A stretch of 64,000 nucleotides of DNA. It comes from Auanema rhodensis. Its lineage: Eukaryota > Nematoda > Chromadorea > Rhabditida > Rhabditidae. This document shows positions 34,094 through 48,900 of the stretch, piece after piece. Where the stretch lies: positions 23,575,638-23,639,637 of the forward strand of contig OZ059900.1 of the NCBI GenBank assembly GCA_964057225.1. The letters run 5' to 3'. The translations under genes were made by a program, and so were the position numbers. How positions within the stretch are numbered: the first letter of the stretch is position 1; each line of letters starts with the position of its first letter. The notes under the pieces are model-generated. The model did not search any database. It worked only from the letters and a program-made list of their open reading frames with translations, and was not told the DNA's origin.

Positions 34094-36406
34094 ATTACAA
34101 TACGACTTAGTTTACTCAATTATATCAAGCTTCATGAACACGGACTGCTTGTGTAATATATAATAGCAATAATAGTTTCGTTTCTGTTTTTAATTAACTT
34201 TCCTGTACGCGAGTTATAATATTTAGAACGTGATTCCTTGATTATGAAAAACTTTCAGAGCCTGCACTGATAATATAATTGGAAACAGGCAGTACGCAAT
34301 ACGCAAACATTTGAATGACAGCTTTAATACAATACGACTTAGTTTACTCAATTATATCAAGCTTCATGAACACGGACTGCTTGTGTAATATATAATAGCA
34401 ATAATAGTTTCGTTTCTGTTTTTAATTAACTTTCCTGTACGCGAGTTATAATATTTAGAACGTGATTCCTTGATTATGAAAAACTTTCAGAGCCTGCACT
34501 GATAATATAATTGGAAACAGGCAGTACGCAATACGCAAACATTTGAATGACAGCTGTATTACAATACGACTTAGTTTACTCAATTATATCAAGCTTCATG
34601 AACACGGACTGCTTGTGTAATATATAATAGCAATAATAGTTTCGTTTCTGTTTTTAATTAACTTTCCTGTACGCGAGTTATCATATTTAGAACGCGATTG
34701 CTTCATAATGAAAAATGTTTAGAGCCTGCACTGATAATATAACTGGCAACAGGCAATACGCAAACATTTGAATGACAGCTTTATTACAATACGACTTAGT
34801 TCACTCAATCATATCAAGCTTCATGAACACGGACTGTTTGTGCAATAGATGATAGCAATGATAGTTTCGTTTCTTTTTTTAATTAACTTTCCAGTACGCG
34901 AGTTATAATATTTAGAACGCGATTCCTTGATAATGAAAAACTTTCAGAGCCTGCACTGATAATATAATTGGAAACAGGCAGTACGCAATACGCAAACATT
35001 TGAATGACAGCTTTATTACAATACGACTTAGTTTACTCAATTATATCAAGCTTCATGAACACGGACTGCTTGTGTAATATATAATAGCAATAATAGTTTC
35101 GTTTCTGTTTTTAATTAACTTTCCTGTACGCGAGTTATAATATTTAGAACGTGATTCCTTGATTATGAAAAACTTTCAGAGCCTGCACTGATAATATAAT
35201 TGGAAACAGGCAGTACGCAATACGCAAACATTTGAATGACAGCTTTAATACAATACGACTTAGTTTACTCAATTATATCAAGCTTCATGAACACGGACTG
35301 CTTGTGTAATATATAATAGCAATAATAGTTTCGTTTCTGTTTTTAATTAACTTTCCTGTACGCGAGTTATAATATTTAGAACGTGATTCCTTGATTATGA
35401 AAAACTTTCAGAGCCTGCACTGATAATATAATTGGAAACAGGCAGTACGCAATACGCAAACATTTGAATGACAGCTTTATTACAATACGACTTAGTTTAC
35501 TCAATTATATCAAGCTTCATGAACACGGACTGCTTGTGTAATATATAATAGCAATAATAGTTTCGTTTCTGTTTTTAATTAACTTTCCTGTACTTGAGTT
35601 ATAATATTTAGAACGTGATTCCTTGATTATGAAAAACTTTCAGAGCCTGCACTGATAATATAATTGGAAACAGGCAGTACGCAATACGCAAACATTTGAA
35701 TGACAGCTTTATTACAATACGACTTAGTTTACTCAATTATATCAAGCTTCATGAACACGGACTGCTTGTGTAATATATAATAGCAATAATAGTTTCGTTT
35801 CTGTTTTTAATTAACTTTCCTGTACGCGAGTTATAATATTTAGAACGTGATTCCTTGATTATGAAAAACTTTCAGAGCCTGCACTGATAATATAATTGGA
35901 AACAGGCAGTACGCAATACGCAAACATTTGAATGACAGCTTTATTACAATACGACTCAGTTTACTCAATTATATCAAGCTTCATGAACACGGACTGCTTG
36001 TGTAATATATAATAGCAATAATAGTTTCGTTTCTGTTTTTAATTAACTTTCCTGTACGCGAGTTATAATATTTAGAACGTGATTCCTTGATTATGAAAAA
36101 CTTTCAGAGCCTGCACTGATAATATAATTGGAAACAGGCAGTACGCAATACGCAAACATTTGAATGACAGCTTTAATACAATACGACTTAGTTTACTCAA
36201 TTATATCAAGCTTCATGAACACGGACTGCTTGTGTAATATATAATAGCAATAATAGTTTCGTTTCTGTTTTTAATTAACTTTCCTGTACGCGAGTTATAA
36301 TATTTAGAACGTGATTCCTTGATTATGAAAAACTTTCAGAGCCTGCACTGATAATATAATTGGAAACAGGCAATACGCAATACGCAAACATTTGAATGAC
36401 AGCTTT
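34094..36406 (+). repeat. Ten-monomer spacer between blocks 2 and 3
   Basis: It contains two common-class monomers, a C-class 225-bp copy (34558-34782, with ctgtattac at its start), a B-class copy (34783-35014, with private gttcactc), then six common-class monomers. One of these has tacttgag for tacgcgag near 35593 and one has gactcag near 35954. The C-B pair is the same dimer type as at 24884. Confidence 0.83.
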
Positions 36407-38705
36407 AATACAATACGACTTAGCTTACTCAATCATATCAAGCTTCATGAACAGGGACTGTTTGTGTAATAGATGATAGCAATGATAGTTTCGTTTCTTT
36501 TTTTAATTAACTTTCCAGTACGCGAGTTATCATATTTAGAACGCGATTGCTTCATAATGAAAAATGTTTAGAGCCTGCACTGATAATATAACTGGAAACA
36601 GGCAGTACGCGATACGCAAATATTTGAATGACAGCTTTATTACAATACGACTTAGTTTACTCAATTATATCAAGCTTCATGAACACGGACTGCTTGTGTA
36701 ATATATAATAGCAATAATAGTTTCGTTTCTGTTTTTAATTAACTTTCCTGTACGCGAGTTATAATATTTAGAACGTGATTCCTTGATTATGAAAAACTTT
36801 CAGAGCCTGCACTGATAATATAATTGGAAACAGGCAGTACGCAATACGCAAACATTTGAATGACAGCTTTATTACAATACGACTTAGTTTACTCAATTAT
36901 ATCAAGCTTCATGAACACGGACTGCTTGTGTAATATATAATAGCAATAATAGTTTCGTTTCTGTTTTTAATTAACTTTCCTGTACGCGAGTTGTAATATT
37001 TAGAACGTGATTCCTTGATTATGAAAAACTTTCAGAGCCTGCACTGATAATATAATTGGAAACAGGCAGTACGCAATACGCAAACATTTGAATGACAGCT
37101 TTATTACAATACGACTTAGTTTACTCAATTATATCAAGCTTCATGAACACGGACTGCTTGTGTAATATATAATAGCAATAATAGTTTCGTTTCTGTTTTT
37201 AATTAACTTTCCTGTACGCGAGTTATAATATTTAGAACGCGATTCCTTGATTATGAAAAACTTTCAGAGCCTGCACTGATAATATAACTGGAAACAGGCA
37301 GTACGCAATACGCAAACATTTGAATGACAGCTTTATTACAATACGACTCAGTTTACTCAATTATATCAAGCTTCATGAACACGGACTGCTTGTGTAATAG
37401 ATAATAGCAATAATAGTTTCGTTTCTGTTTTTAATTAACTTTCCTGTACGCGAGTTATAAAATTTAGAACGTGATTCCTTGATTATGAAAAATTTTTAGA
37501 GCCTGCACTGATAATATAACTGGAAACAGGCAGTACGCGATACGCAAATATTTGAATGACAGCTTTATTACAATACGACTTAGTTTACTCAATTATATCA
37601 AGCTTCATGAACACGGACTGCTTGTGTAATATATAATAGCAATAATAGTTTCGTTTCTGTTTTTAATTAACTTTCCTGTACGCGAGTTATAATATTTAGA
37701 ACGTGATTCCTTGATTATGAAAAACTTTCAGAGCCTGCACTGATAATATAATTGGAAACAGGCAGTACGCAATACGCAAACATTTGAATGACAGCTTTAT
37801 TACAATACGACTTAGTTTACTCAATTATATCAAGCTTCATGAACACGGACTGCTTGTGTAATATATAATAGCAATAATAGTTTCGTTTCTGTTTTTAATT
37901 AACTTTCCTGTACGCGAGTTATAATATTTAGAACGTGATTCCTTGATTATGAAAAACTTTCAGAGCCTGCACTGATAATATAATTGGAAACAGGCAGTAC
38001 GCAAACATTTGAATGACAGCTTTATTACAATACGACTTAGTTTACTCAATTATATCAAGCTTCATGAACACGGACTGCTTGTGTAATATATAATAGCAAT
38101 AATAGTTTCGTTTCTGTTTTTAATTAACTTTCCTGTACGCGAGTTATAATATTTAGAACGTGATTCCTTGATTATGAAAAACTTTCAGAGCCTGCACTGA
38201 TAATATAATTGGAAACAGGCAGTACGCAATACGCAAACATTTGAATGACAGCTTTAATACAATACGACTTAGTTTACTCAATCATACCAATCTTCATGAA
38301 CACGGACTGTTTGTGTAATAGATAATAGCAATGATAATTTCGTTTCTTTTTTCAATTAACTTTCCAGTACGCGAGTTATTATATTTAGAACGTGATTCCT
38401 TCATAATGAAAAATTTTTAGAGCCTGCACTGATAATATAACTGGAAACAGGCAATACTAAAACATTTGAATGACAGCTTTATTACAATACGACTTAGTTT
38501 ACTCAATCATATCAAGCTTCATGAACACGGACTGCTTGTGTAATATATAATAGCAATAATAGTTTCGTTTCTGTTTTTAATTAACTTTCCTGTACGCGAG
38601 TTATAATATTTAGAACGTGATTCCTTGATTATGAAAAACTTTCAGAGCCTGCACTGATAATATAATTGGAAACAGGCAGTACGCAAACATTTGAATGACA
38701 GCTTT
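36407..38705 (+). repeat. 2299-bp ten-monomer block of satellite 2, copy 3
   Basis: Offset 4612 bp from copy 2, with identical length and marker order. Private change: aacgcgattcc for aacgtgattcc in the monomer starting 37103. The right part of this block also forms the left part of the 11-monomer tandem duplication. Confidence 0.88.
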
Positions 38706-41700
38706 ATTACAATACGACTTAGTTTACTCAATTATATCAAGCTTCATGAACACGGACTGCTTGTGTAATATATAATAGCAATAATAGTTTCGTTTCTGTT
38801 TTTAATTAACTTTCCTGTACGCGAGTTATAATATTTAGAACGTGATTCCTTGATTATGAAAAACTTTCAGAGCCTGCACTGATAATATAATTGGAAACAG
38901 GCAGTACGCAATACGCAAACATTTGAATGACAGCTTTAATACAATACGACTTAGTTTACTCAATTATATCAAGCTTCATGAACACGGACTGCTTGTGTAA
39001 TATATAATAGCAATAATAGTTTCGTTTCTGTTTTTAATTAACTTTCCTGTACGCGAGTTATAATATTTAGAACGTGATTCCTTGATTATGAAAAACTTTC
39101 AGAGCCTGCACTGATAATATAATTGGAAACAGGCAGTACGCAATACGCAAACATTTGAATGACAGCTGTATTACAATACGACTTAGTTTACTCAATTATA
39201 TCAAGCTTCATGAACACGGACTGCTTGTGTAATATATAATAGCAATAATAGTTTCGTTTCTGTTTTTAATTAACTTTCCTGTACGCGAGTTATCATATTT
39301 AGAACGATTGCTTCATAATGAAAAATGTTTAGAGCCTGCACTGATAATATAACTGGAAACAGGCAGTACGCGATACGCAAATATTTGAATGACAGCTTTA
39401 TTACAATACGACTTAGTTTACTCAATTATATCAAGCTTCATGAACACGGACTGCTTGTGTAATATATAATAGCAATAATAGTTTCGTTTCTGTTTTTAAT
39501 TAACTTTCCTGTACGCGAGTTATAATATTTAGAACGTGATTCCTTGATTATGAAAAACTTTCAGAGCCTGCACTGATAATATAATTGGAAACAGGCAGTA
39601 CGCAATACGCAAACATTTGAATGACAGCTTTATTACAATACGACTTAGTTTACTCAATTATATCAAGCTTCATGAACACGGACTGCTTGTGTAATATATA
39701 ATAGCAATAATAGTTTCGTTTCTGTTTTTAATTAACTTTCCTGTACGCGAGTTATAATATTTAGAACGTGATTCCTTGATTATGAAAAACTTTCAGAGCC
39801 TGCACTGATAATATAATTGGAAACAGGCAGTACGCAATACGCAAACATTTGAATGACAGCTTTATTACAATACGTCTCAGTTTACTCAATTATATCAAGC
39901 TTCATGAACACGGACTGCTTGTGTAATATATAATAGCAATAATAGTTTCGTTTCTGTTTTTAATTAACTTTCCTGTACGCGAGTTATAATATTTAGAACG
40001 TGATTCCTTGATTATGAAAAACTTTCAGAGCCTGCACTGATAATATAATTGGAAACAGGCAGTACGCAATACGCAAACATTTGAATGACAGCTTTAATAC
40101 AATACCACTTAGTTTACTCAATTATATCAAGCTTCATGAACACGGACTGCTTGTGTAATATATAATAGCAATAATAGTTTCGTTTCTGTTTTTAATTAAC
40201 TTTCCTGTACGCGAGTTATAATATTTAGAACGTGATTCCTTGATTATGAAAAACTTTCAGAGCCTGCACTGATAATATAATTGGAAACAGGCAGTACGCA
40301 ATACGCAAACATTTGAATGACAGCTTTATTACAATACGACTTAGTTTACTCAATTATATCAAGCTTCATGAACACGGACTGCTTGTGTAATATATAATAG
40401 CAATAATAGTTTCGTTTCTGTTTTTAATTAACTTTCCTGTACGCGAGTTATAATATTTAGAACGTGATTCCTTGATTATGAAAAACTTTCAGAGCCTGCA
40501 CTGATAATATAATTGGAAACAGGCAGTACGCAAACATTTGAATGACAGCTTTATTACAATACGACTTAGTTTACTCAATTATATCAAGCTTCATGAACAC
40601 GGACTGCTTGTGTAATATATAATAGCAATAATAGTTTCGTTTCTGTTTTTAATTAACTTTCCTGTACGCGAGTTATAATATTTAGAACGTGATTCCTTGA
40701 TTATGAAAAACTTTCAGAGCCTGCACTGATAATATAATTGGAAACAGGCAGTACGCAATACGCAAACATTTGAATGACAGCTTTAATACAATACGACTTA
40801 GTTTACTCAATCATACCAATCTTCATGAACACGGACTGTTTGTGTAATAGATAATAGCAATGATAATTTCGTTTCTTTTTTCAATTAACTTTCCAGTACG
40901 CGAGTTATTATATTTAGAACGTGATTCCTTCATAATGAAAAATTTTTAGAGCCTGCACTGATAATATAACTGGAAACAGGCAATACTAAAACATTTGAAT
41001 GACAGCTTTATTACAATACGACTTAGTTTACTCAATCATATCAAGCTTCATGAACACGGACTGCTTGTGTAATATATAATAGCAATAATAGTTTCGTTTC
41101 TGTTTTTAATTAACTTTCCTGTACGCGAGTTATAATATTTAGAACGTGATTCCTTGATTATGAAAAACTTTCAGAGCCTGCACTGATAATATAATTGGAA
41201 ACAGGCAGTACGCAAACATTTGAATGACAGCTTTATTACAATACGACTTAGTTTACTCAATTATATCAAGCTTCATGAACACGGACTGCTTGTGTAATAT
41301 ATAATAGCAATAATAGTTTCGTTTCTGTTTTTAATTAACTTTCCTGTACGCGAGTTATAATATTTAGAACGTGATTCCTTGATTATGAAAAACTTTCAGA
41401 GCCTGCACTGATAATATAATTGGAAACAGGCAGTACGCAATACGCAAACATTTGAATGACAGCTTTAATACAATACGACTTAGTTTACTCAATTATATCA
41501 AGCTTCATGAACACGGACTGCTTGTGTAATATATAATAGCAATAATAGTTTCGTTTCTGTTTTTAATTAACTTTCCTGTACGCGAGTTATAATATTTAGA
41601 ACGTGATTCCTTGATTATGAAAAACTTTCAGAGCCTGCACTGATAATATAATTGGAAACAGGCAGTACGCAATACGCAAACATTTGAATGACAGCTGTAT

Positions 41701-42859
41701 TACAATACGACTTAGTTTACTCAATTATATCAAGCTTCATGAACACGGACTGCTTGTGTAATATATAATAGCAATAATAGTTTCGTTTCTGTTTTTAATT
41801 AACTTTCCTGTACGCGAGTTATCATATTTAGAACGCGATTGCTTCATAATGAAAAATGTTTAGAGCCTGCACTGATAATATAACTGGAAACAGGCAGTAC
41901 GCGATACGCAAATATTTGAATGACAGCTTTATTACAATACGACTTAGTTTACTCAATTATATCAAGCTTCATGAACACGGACTGCTTGTGTAATATATAA
42001 TAGCAATAATAGTTTCGTTTCTGTTTTTAATTAACTTTCCTGTACGCGAGTTATAATATTTAGAACGTGATTCCTTGATTATGAAAAACTTTCAGAGCCT
42101 GCACTGATAATATAATTGGAAACAGGCAGTACGCAATACGCAAACATTTGAATGACAGCTTTATTACAATACGACTTAGTTTACTCAATTATATCAAGCT
42201 TCATGAACACGGACTGCTTGTGTAATATATAATAGCAATAATAGTTTCGTTTCTGTTTTTAATTAACTTTCCTGTACGCGAGTTATAATATTTAGAACGT
42301 GATTCCTTGATTATGAAAAACTTTCAGAGCCTGCACTGATAATATAATTGGAAACAGGCAGTACGCAATACGCAAACATTTGAATGACAGCTTTATTACA
42401 ATACGTCTCAGTTTACTCAATTATATCAAGCTTCATGAACACGGACTGCTTGTGTAATATATAATAGCAATAATAGTTTCGTTTCTGTTTTTAATTAACT
42501 TTCCTGTACGCGAGTTATAATATTTAGAACGTGATTCCTTGATTATGAAAAACTTTCAGAGCCTGCACTGATAATATAATTGGAAACAGGCAGTACGCAA
42601 TACGCAAACATTTGAATGACAGCTTTAATACAATACCACTTAGTTTACTCAATTATATCAAGCTTCATGAACACGGACTGCTTGTGTAATATATAATAGC
42701 AATAATAGTTTCGTTTCTGTTTTTAATTAACTTTCCTGTACGCGAGTTATAATATTTAGAACGTGATTCCTTGATTATGAAAAACTTTCAGAGCCTGCAC
42801 TGATAATATAATTGGAAACAGGCAGTACGCAATACGCAAACATTTGAATGACAGCTTTA
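37577..42859 (+). repeat. Eleven-monomer tandem duplication in satellite 2
   Basis: The segment 37577-40328 is repeated as 40106-42859. The offset is 2529 bp before and 2531 bp after a two-base CG loss near 39305 (gaacgattgc for gaacgcgattgc) that shortens monomer 39170-39399 to 230 bp. Shared rare markers are tacgtctcag (39871 and 42402) and aataccactt (40101 and 42632), plus a D-class monomer in each. Limits come from differing bases at 37576/40105 and 40329/42860. The CG loss postdates the duplication, or was repaired in one copy. Confidence 0.88.
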
Positions 42860-45157
42860 ATACAATACGACTTAGCTTACTCAATCATATCAAGCTTCAT
42901 GAACAGGGACTGTTTGTGTAATAGATGATAGCAATGATAGTTTCGTTTCTTTTTTTAATTAACTTTCCAGTACGCGAGTTATCATATTTAGAACGCGATT
43001 GCTTCATAATGAAAAATGTTTAGAGCCTGCACTGATAATATAACTGGAAACAGGCAGTACGCGATACGCAAATATTTGAATGACAGCTTTATTACAATAC
43101 GACTTAGTTTACTCAATTATATCAAGCTTCATGAACACGGACTGCTTGTGTAATATATAATAGCAATAATAGTTTCGTTTCTGTTTTTAATTAACTTTCC
43201 TGTACGCGAGTTATAATATTTAGAACGTGATTCCTTGATTATGAAAAACTTTCAGAGCCTGCACTGATAATATAATTGGAAACAGGCAGTACGCAATACG
43301 CAAACATTTGAATGACAGCTTTATTACAATACGACTTAGTTTACTCAATTATATCAAGCTTCATGAACACGGACTGCTTGTGTAATATATAATAGCAATA
43401 ATAGTTTCGTTTCTGTTTTTAATTAACTTTCCTGTACGCGAGTTGTAATATTTAGAACGTGATTCCTTGATTATGAAAAACTTTCAGAGCCTGCACTGAT
43501 AATATAATTGGAAACAGGCAGTACGCAATACGCAAACATTTGAATGACAGCTTTATTACAATACGACTTAGTTTACTCAATTATATCAAGCTTCATGAAC
43601 ACGGACTGCTTGTGTAATATATAATAGCAATAATAGTTTCGTTTCTGTTTTTAATTAACTTTCCTGTACGCGAGTTATAATATTTAGAACGTGATTCCTT
43701 GATTATGAAAAACTTTCAGGGCCTGCACTGATAATATAACTGGAAACAGGCAGTACGCAATACGCAAACATTTGAATGACAGCTTTATTACAATACGACT
43801 CAGTTTACTCAATTATATCAAGCTTCATGAACACGGACTGCTTGTGTAATAGATAATAGCAATAATAGTTTCGTTTCTGTTTTTAATTAACTTTCCTGTA
43901 CGCGAGTTATAAAATTTAGAACGTGATTCCTTGATTATGAAAAATTTTTAGAGCCTGCACTGATAATATAACTGGAAACAGGCAGTACGCGATACGCAAA
44001 TATTTGAATGACAGCTTTATTACAATACGACTTAGTTTACTCAATTATATCAAGCTTCATGAACACGGACTGCTTGTGTAATATATAATAGCAATAATAG
44101 TTTCGTTTCTGTTTTTAATTAACTTTCCTGTACGCGAGTTATAATATTTAGAACGTGATTCCTTGATTATGAAAAACTTTCAGAGCCTGCACTGATAATA
44201 TAATTGGAAACAGGCAGTACGCAATACGCAAACATTTGAATGACAGCTTTATTACAATACGACTTAGTTTACTCAATTATATCAAGCTTCATGAACACGG
44301 ACTGCTTGTGTAATATATAATAGCAATAATAGTTTCGTTTCTGTTTTTAATTAACTTTCCTGTACGCGAGTTATAATATTTAGAACGTGATTCCTTGATT
44401 ATGAAAAACTTTCAGAGCCTGCACTGATAATATAATTGGAAACAGGCAGTACGCAAACATTTGAATGACAGCTTTATTACAATACGACTTAGTTTACTCA
44501 ATTATATCAAGCTTCATGAACACGGACTGCTTGTGTAATATATAATAGCAATAATAGTTTCGTTTCTGTTTTTAATTAACTTTCCTGTACGCGAGTTATA
44601 ATATTTAGAACGTGATTCCTTGATTATGAAAAACTTTCAGAGCCTGCACTGATAATATAATTGGAAACAGGCAGTACGCAATACGCAAACATTTGAATGA
44701 CAGCTTTAATACAATACGACTTAGTTTACTCAATCATACCAATCTTCATGAACACGGACTGTTTGTGTAATAGATAATAGCAATGATAATTTCGTTTCTT
44801 TTTTCAATTAACTTTCCAGTACGCGAGTTATTATATTTAGAACGTGATTCCTTCATAATGAAAAATTTTTAGAGCCTGCACTGATAATATAACTGGAAAC
44901 AGGCAATACTAAAACATTTGAATGACAGCTTTATTACAATACGACTTAGTTTACTCAATCATATCAAGCTTCATGAACACGGACTGCTTGTGTAATATAT
45001 AATAGCAATAATAGTTTCGTTTCTGTTTTTAATTAACTTTCCTGTACGCGAGTTATAATATTTAGAACGTGATTCCTTGATTATGAAAAACTTTCAGAGC
45101 CTGCACTGATAATATAATTGGAAACAGGCAGTACGCAAACATTTGAATGACAGCTTT
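42859..45157 (+). repeat. 2299-bp ten-monomer block of satellite 2, copy 4
   Basis: Offset 6452 bp from copy 3, same length and marker order. Private change: ttcagggcc for ttcagagcc near 43720. It follows directly after the 11-monomer duplication, whose second copy ends at the E-class start of this block. Confidence 0.88.
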
Positions 45158-45931
45158 ATTACAATACGACTTAGTTTACTCAATTATATCAAGCTTCATG
45201 AACACGGACTGCTTGTGTAATATATAATAGCAATAATAGTTTCGTTTCTGTTTTTAATTAACTTTCCTGTACGCGAGTTATAATATTTAGAACGTGATTC
45301 CTTGATTATGAAAAACTTTCAGAGCCTGCACTGATAATATAATTGGAAACAGGCAGTACGCAATACGCAAACATTTGAATGACAGCTTTATTACAATACG
45401 ACTCAGTTTACTCAATTATATCAAGCTTCATGAACACGGACTGCTTGTGTAATATATAATAGCAATAATAGTTTCGTTTCTGTTTTTAATTAACTTTCCT
45501 GTACGCGAGTTATAATATTTAGAACGTGATTCCTTGATTATGAAAAACTTTCAGAGCCTGCACTGATAATATAATTGGAAACAGGCAGTACGCAATACGC
45601 AAACATTTGAATGACAGCTTTAATACAATACGACTTAGTTTACTCAATTATATCAAGCTTCATGAACACGGACTGCTTGTGTAATATATAATAGCAATAA
45701 TAGTTTCGTTTCTGTTTTTAATTAACTTTCCTGTACGCGAGTTATAATATTTAGAACGTGATTCCTTGATTATGAAAAACTTTCAGAGCCTGCACTGATA
45801 ATATAATTGGAAACAGGCAGTACGCAATACGCAAACATTTGAATGACAGCTGTATTACAATACGACTTAGTTTACTCAATTATATCAAGCTTCATGAACA
45901 CGGACTGCTTGTGTAATATATAATAGCAATA
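45158..45931 (+). repeat. Satellite 2 spacer after block 4
   Basis: These are common-class monomers starting 45158, 45390 (gactcag) and 45622 (aatac start), and the first third of a C-class monomer with ctgtattac at 45851. The left limit of the 7150-bp-offset duplication falls in that last monomer. Confidence 0.8.
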
Positions 45932-48900
45932 ATAGTTTCGTTTCTGTTTTTAATTAACTTTCCTGTACGCGAGTTATCATATTTAGAACGCGATTGCTTC
46001 ATAATGAAAAATGTTTAGAGCCTGCACTGATAATATAACTGGCAACAGGCAATACGCAAACATTTGAATGACAGCTTTATTACAATACGACTTAGTTTAC
46101 TCAATCATATCAAGCTTCATGAACACGGACTGTTTGTGCAATAGATGATAGCAATGATAGTTTCGTTTCTTTTTTTAATTAACTTTCCAGTACGCGAGTT
46201 ATAATATTTAGAACGCGATTCCTTGATAATGAAAAACTTTCAGAGCCTGCACTGATAATATAATTGGAAACAGGCAGTACGCAATACGCAAACATTTGAA
46301 TGACAGCTTTATTACAATACGACTTAGTTTACTCAATTATATCAAGCTTCATGAACACGGACTGCTTGTGTAATATATAATAGCAATAATAGTTTCGTTT
46401 CTGTTTTTAATTAACTTTCCTGTACGCGAGTTATAATATTTAGAACGTGATTCCTTGATTATGAAAAACTTTCAGAGCCTGCACTGATAATATAATTGGA
46501 AACAGGCAGTACGCAATACGCAAACATTTGAATGACAGCTTTAATACAATACGACTTAGTTTACTCAATTATATCAAGCTTCATGAACACGGACTGCTTG
46601 TGTAATATATAATAGCAATAATAGTTTCGTTTCTGTTTTTAATTAACTTTCCTGTACGCGAGTTATAATATTTAGAACGTGATTCCTTGATTATGAAAAA
46701 CTTTCAGAGCCTGCACTGATAATATAATTGGAAACAGGCAGTACGCAATACGCAAACATTTGAATGACAGCTTTATTACAATACGACTTAGTTTACTCAA
46801 TTATATCAAGCTTCATGAACACGGACTGCTTGTGTAATATATAATAGCAATAATAGTTTCGTTTCTGTTTTTAATTAACTTTCCTGTACGCGAGTTATAA
46901 TATTTAGAACGTGATTCCTTGATTATGAAAAACTTTCAGAGCCTGCACTGATAATATAATTGGAAACAGGCAGTACGCAATACGCAAACATTTGAATGAC
47001 AGCTTTAATACAATACGACTTAGCTTACTCAATCATATCAAGCTTCATGAACAGGGACTGTTTGTGTAATAGATGATAGCAATGATAGTTTCGTTTCTGT
47101 TTTTAATTAACTTTCCTGTACGCGAGTTATAATATTTAGAACGTGATTCCTTGATTATGAAAAACTTTCAGAGCCTGCACTGATAATATAATTGGAAACA
47201 GGCAGTACGCAATACGCAAACATTTGAATGACAGCTTTAATACAATACGACTTAGCTTACTCAATCATATCAAGCTTCATGAACAGGGACTGTTTGTGTA
47301 ATAGATGATAGCAATGATAGTTTCGTTTCTTTTTTTAATTAACTTTCCAGTACGCGAGTTATCATATTTAGAACGCGATTGCTTCATAATGAAAAATGTT
47401 TAGAGCCTGCACTGATAATATAACTGGAAACAGGCAGTACGCGATACGCAAATATTTGAATGACAGCTTTATTACAATACGACTTAGTTTACTCAATTAT
47501 ATCAAGCTTCATGAACACGGACTGCTTGTGTAATATATAATAGCAATAATAGTTTCGTTTCTGTTTTTAATTAACTTTCCTGTACGCGAGTTGTAATATT
47601 TAGAACGTGATTCCTTGATTATGAAAAACTTTCAGAGCCTGCACTGATAATATAATTGGAAACAGGCAGTACGCAATACGCAAACATTTGAATGACAGCT
47701 TTATTACAATACGACTTAGTTTACTCAATTATATCAAGCTTCATGAACACGGACTGCTTGTGTAATATATAATAGCAATAATAGTTTCGTTTCTGTTTTT
47801 AATTAACTTTCCTGTACGCGAGTTGTAATATTTAGAACGTGATTCCTTGATTATGAAAAACTTTCAGAGCCTGCACTGATAATATAATTGGAAACAGGCA
47901 GTACGCAATACGCAAACATTTGAATGACAGCTTTAATACAATACAACTTAGCTTACTCAATCATATCAAGCTTCATGAACAGGGACTGTTTGTGTAATAG
48001 ATGATAGCAATGATAGTTTCGTTTCTTTTTTTAATTAACTTTCCAGTACGCGAGTTATCATATTTAGAAAGCGATTGCTTCATAATGAAAAATATTTAGA
48101 GCCTGCACTGATAATATAACTGGCAACAGGCAATACGCAAACATTTGAATGACAGCTTTATTACAATACGACTTAGTTTACTCAATCATACCAATCTTCA
48201 TGAACACGGACTGTTTGTGTAATAGATAATAGCAATAATAGTTTCGTTTCCGTTTTTAATTAACTTTCCTGTACGCGAGTTATAATATTTAGAACGTGAT
48301 TCCTTGATTATGAAAAATTTTTAGAGCCTGCACTGATAATATAACTGGAAACAGGCAGTACGCGATACGCAAATATTTGAATTACAGCTTTAATACAATA
48401 CGACTTAGCTTACTCAATCATATCAAGCTTCATGAACAGGAACTGTTTGTGTAATAGATGATAGCAATGATAGTTTCGTTTCTTTTTTTAATTAACTTTC
48501 CAGTACGCGAGTTATCATATTTAGAAAGCGATTGCTTCATAATGAAAAATATTTAGAGCCTGCACTGATAATATAACTGGCAACAGGCAATACGCAAACA
48601 TTTGAATGACAGCTTTATTACAATACGACTTAGTTTAGTCAATCATACCAATCTTCATGAACACGGACTGTTTGTGTAATAGATAATAGCAATAATAGTT
48701 TCGTTTCTGTTTTTAATTAACTTTCCTGTACGCGAGTTATAATATTTAGAACGTGATTCCTTGATTATGAAAAATTTTTAGAGCCTGCACTGATAATATA
48801 ACTGGAAACAGGCAGTACGCGATACGCAAATATTTGAATGACTGCTTCATTACAATACGACTTAGTTTACTCAATTATATCAAGCTTCATGAACACGGAC

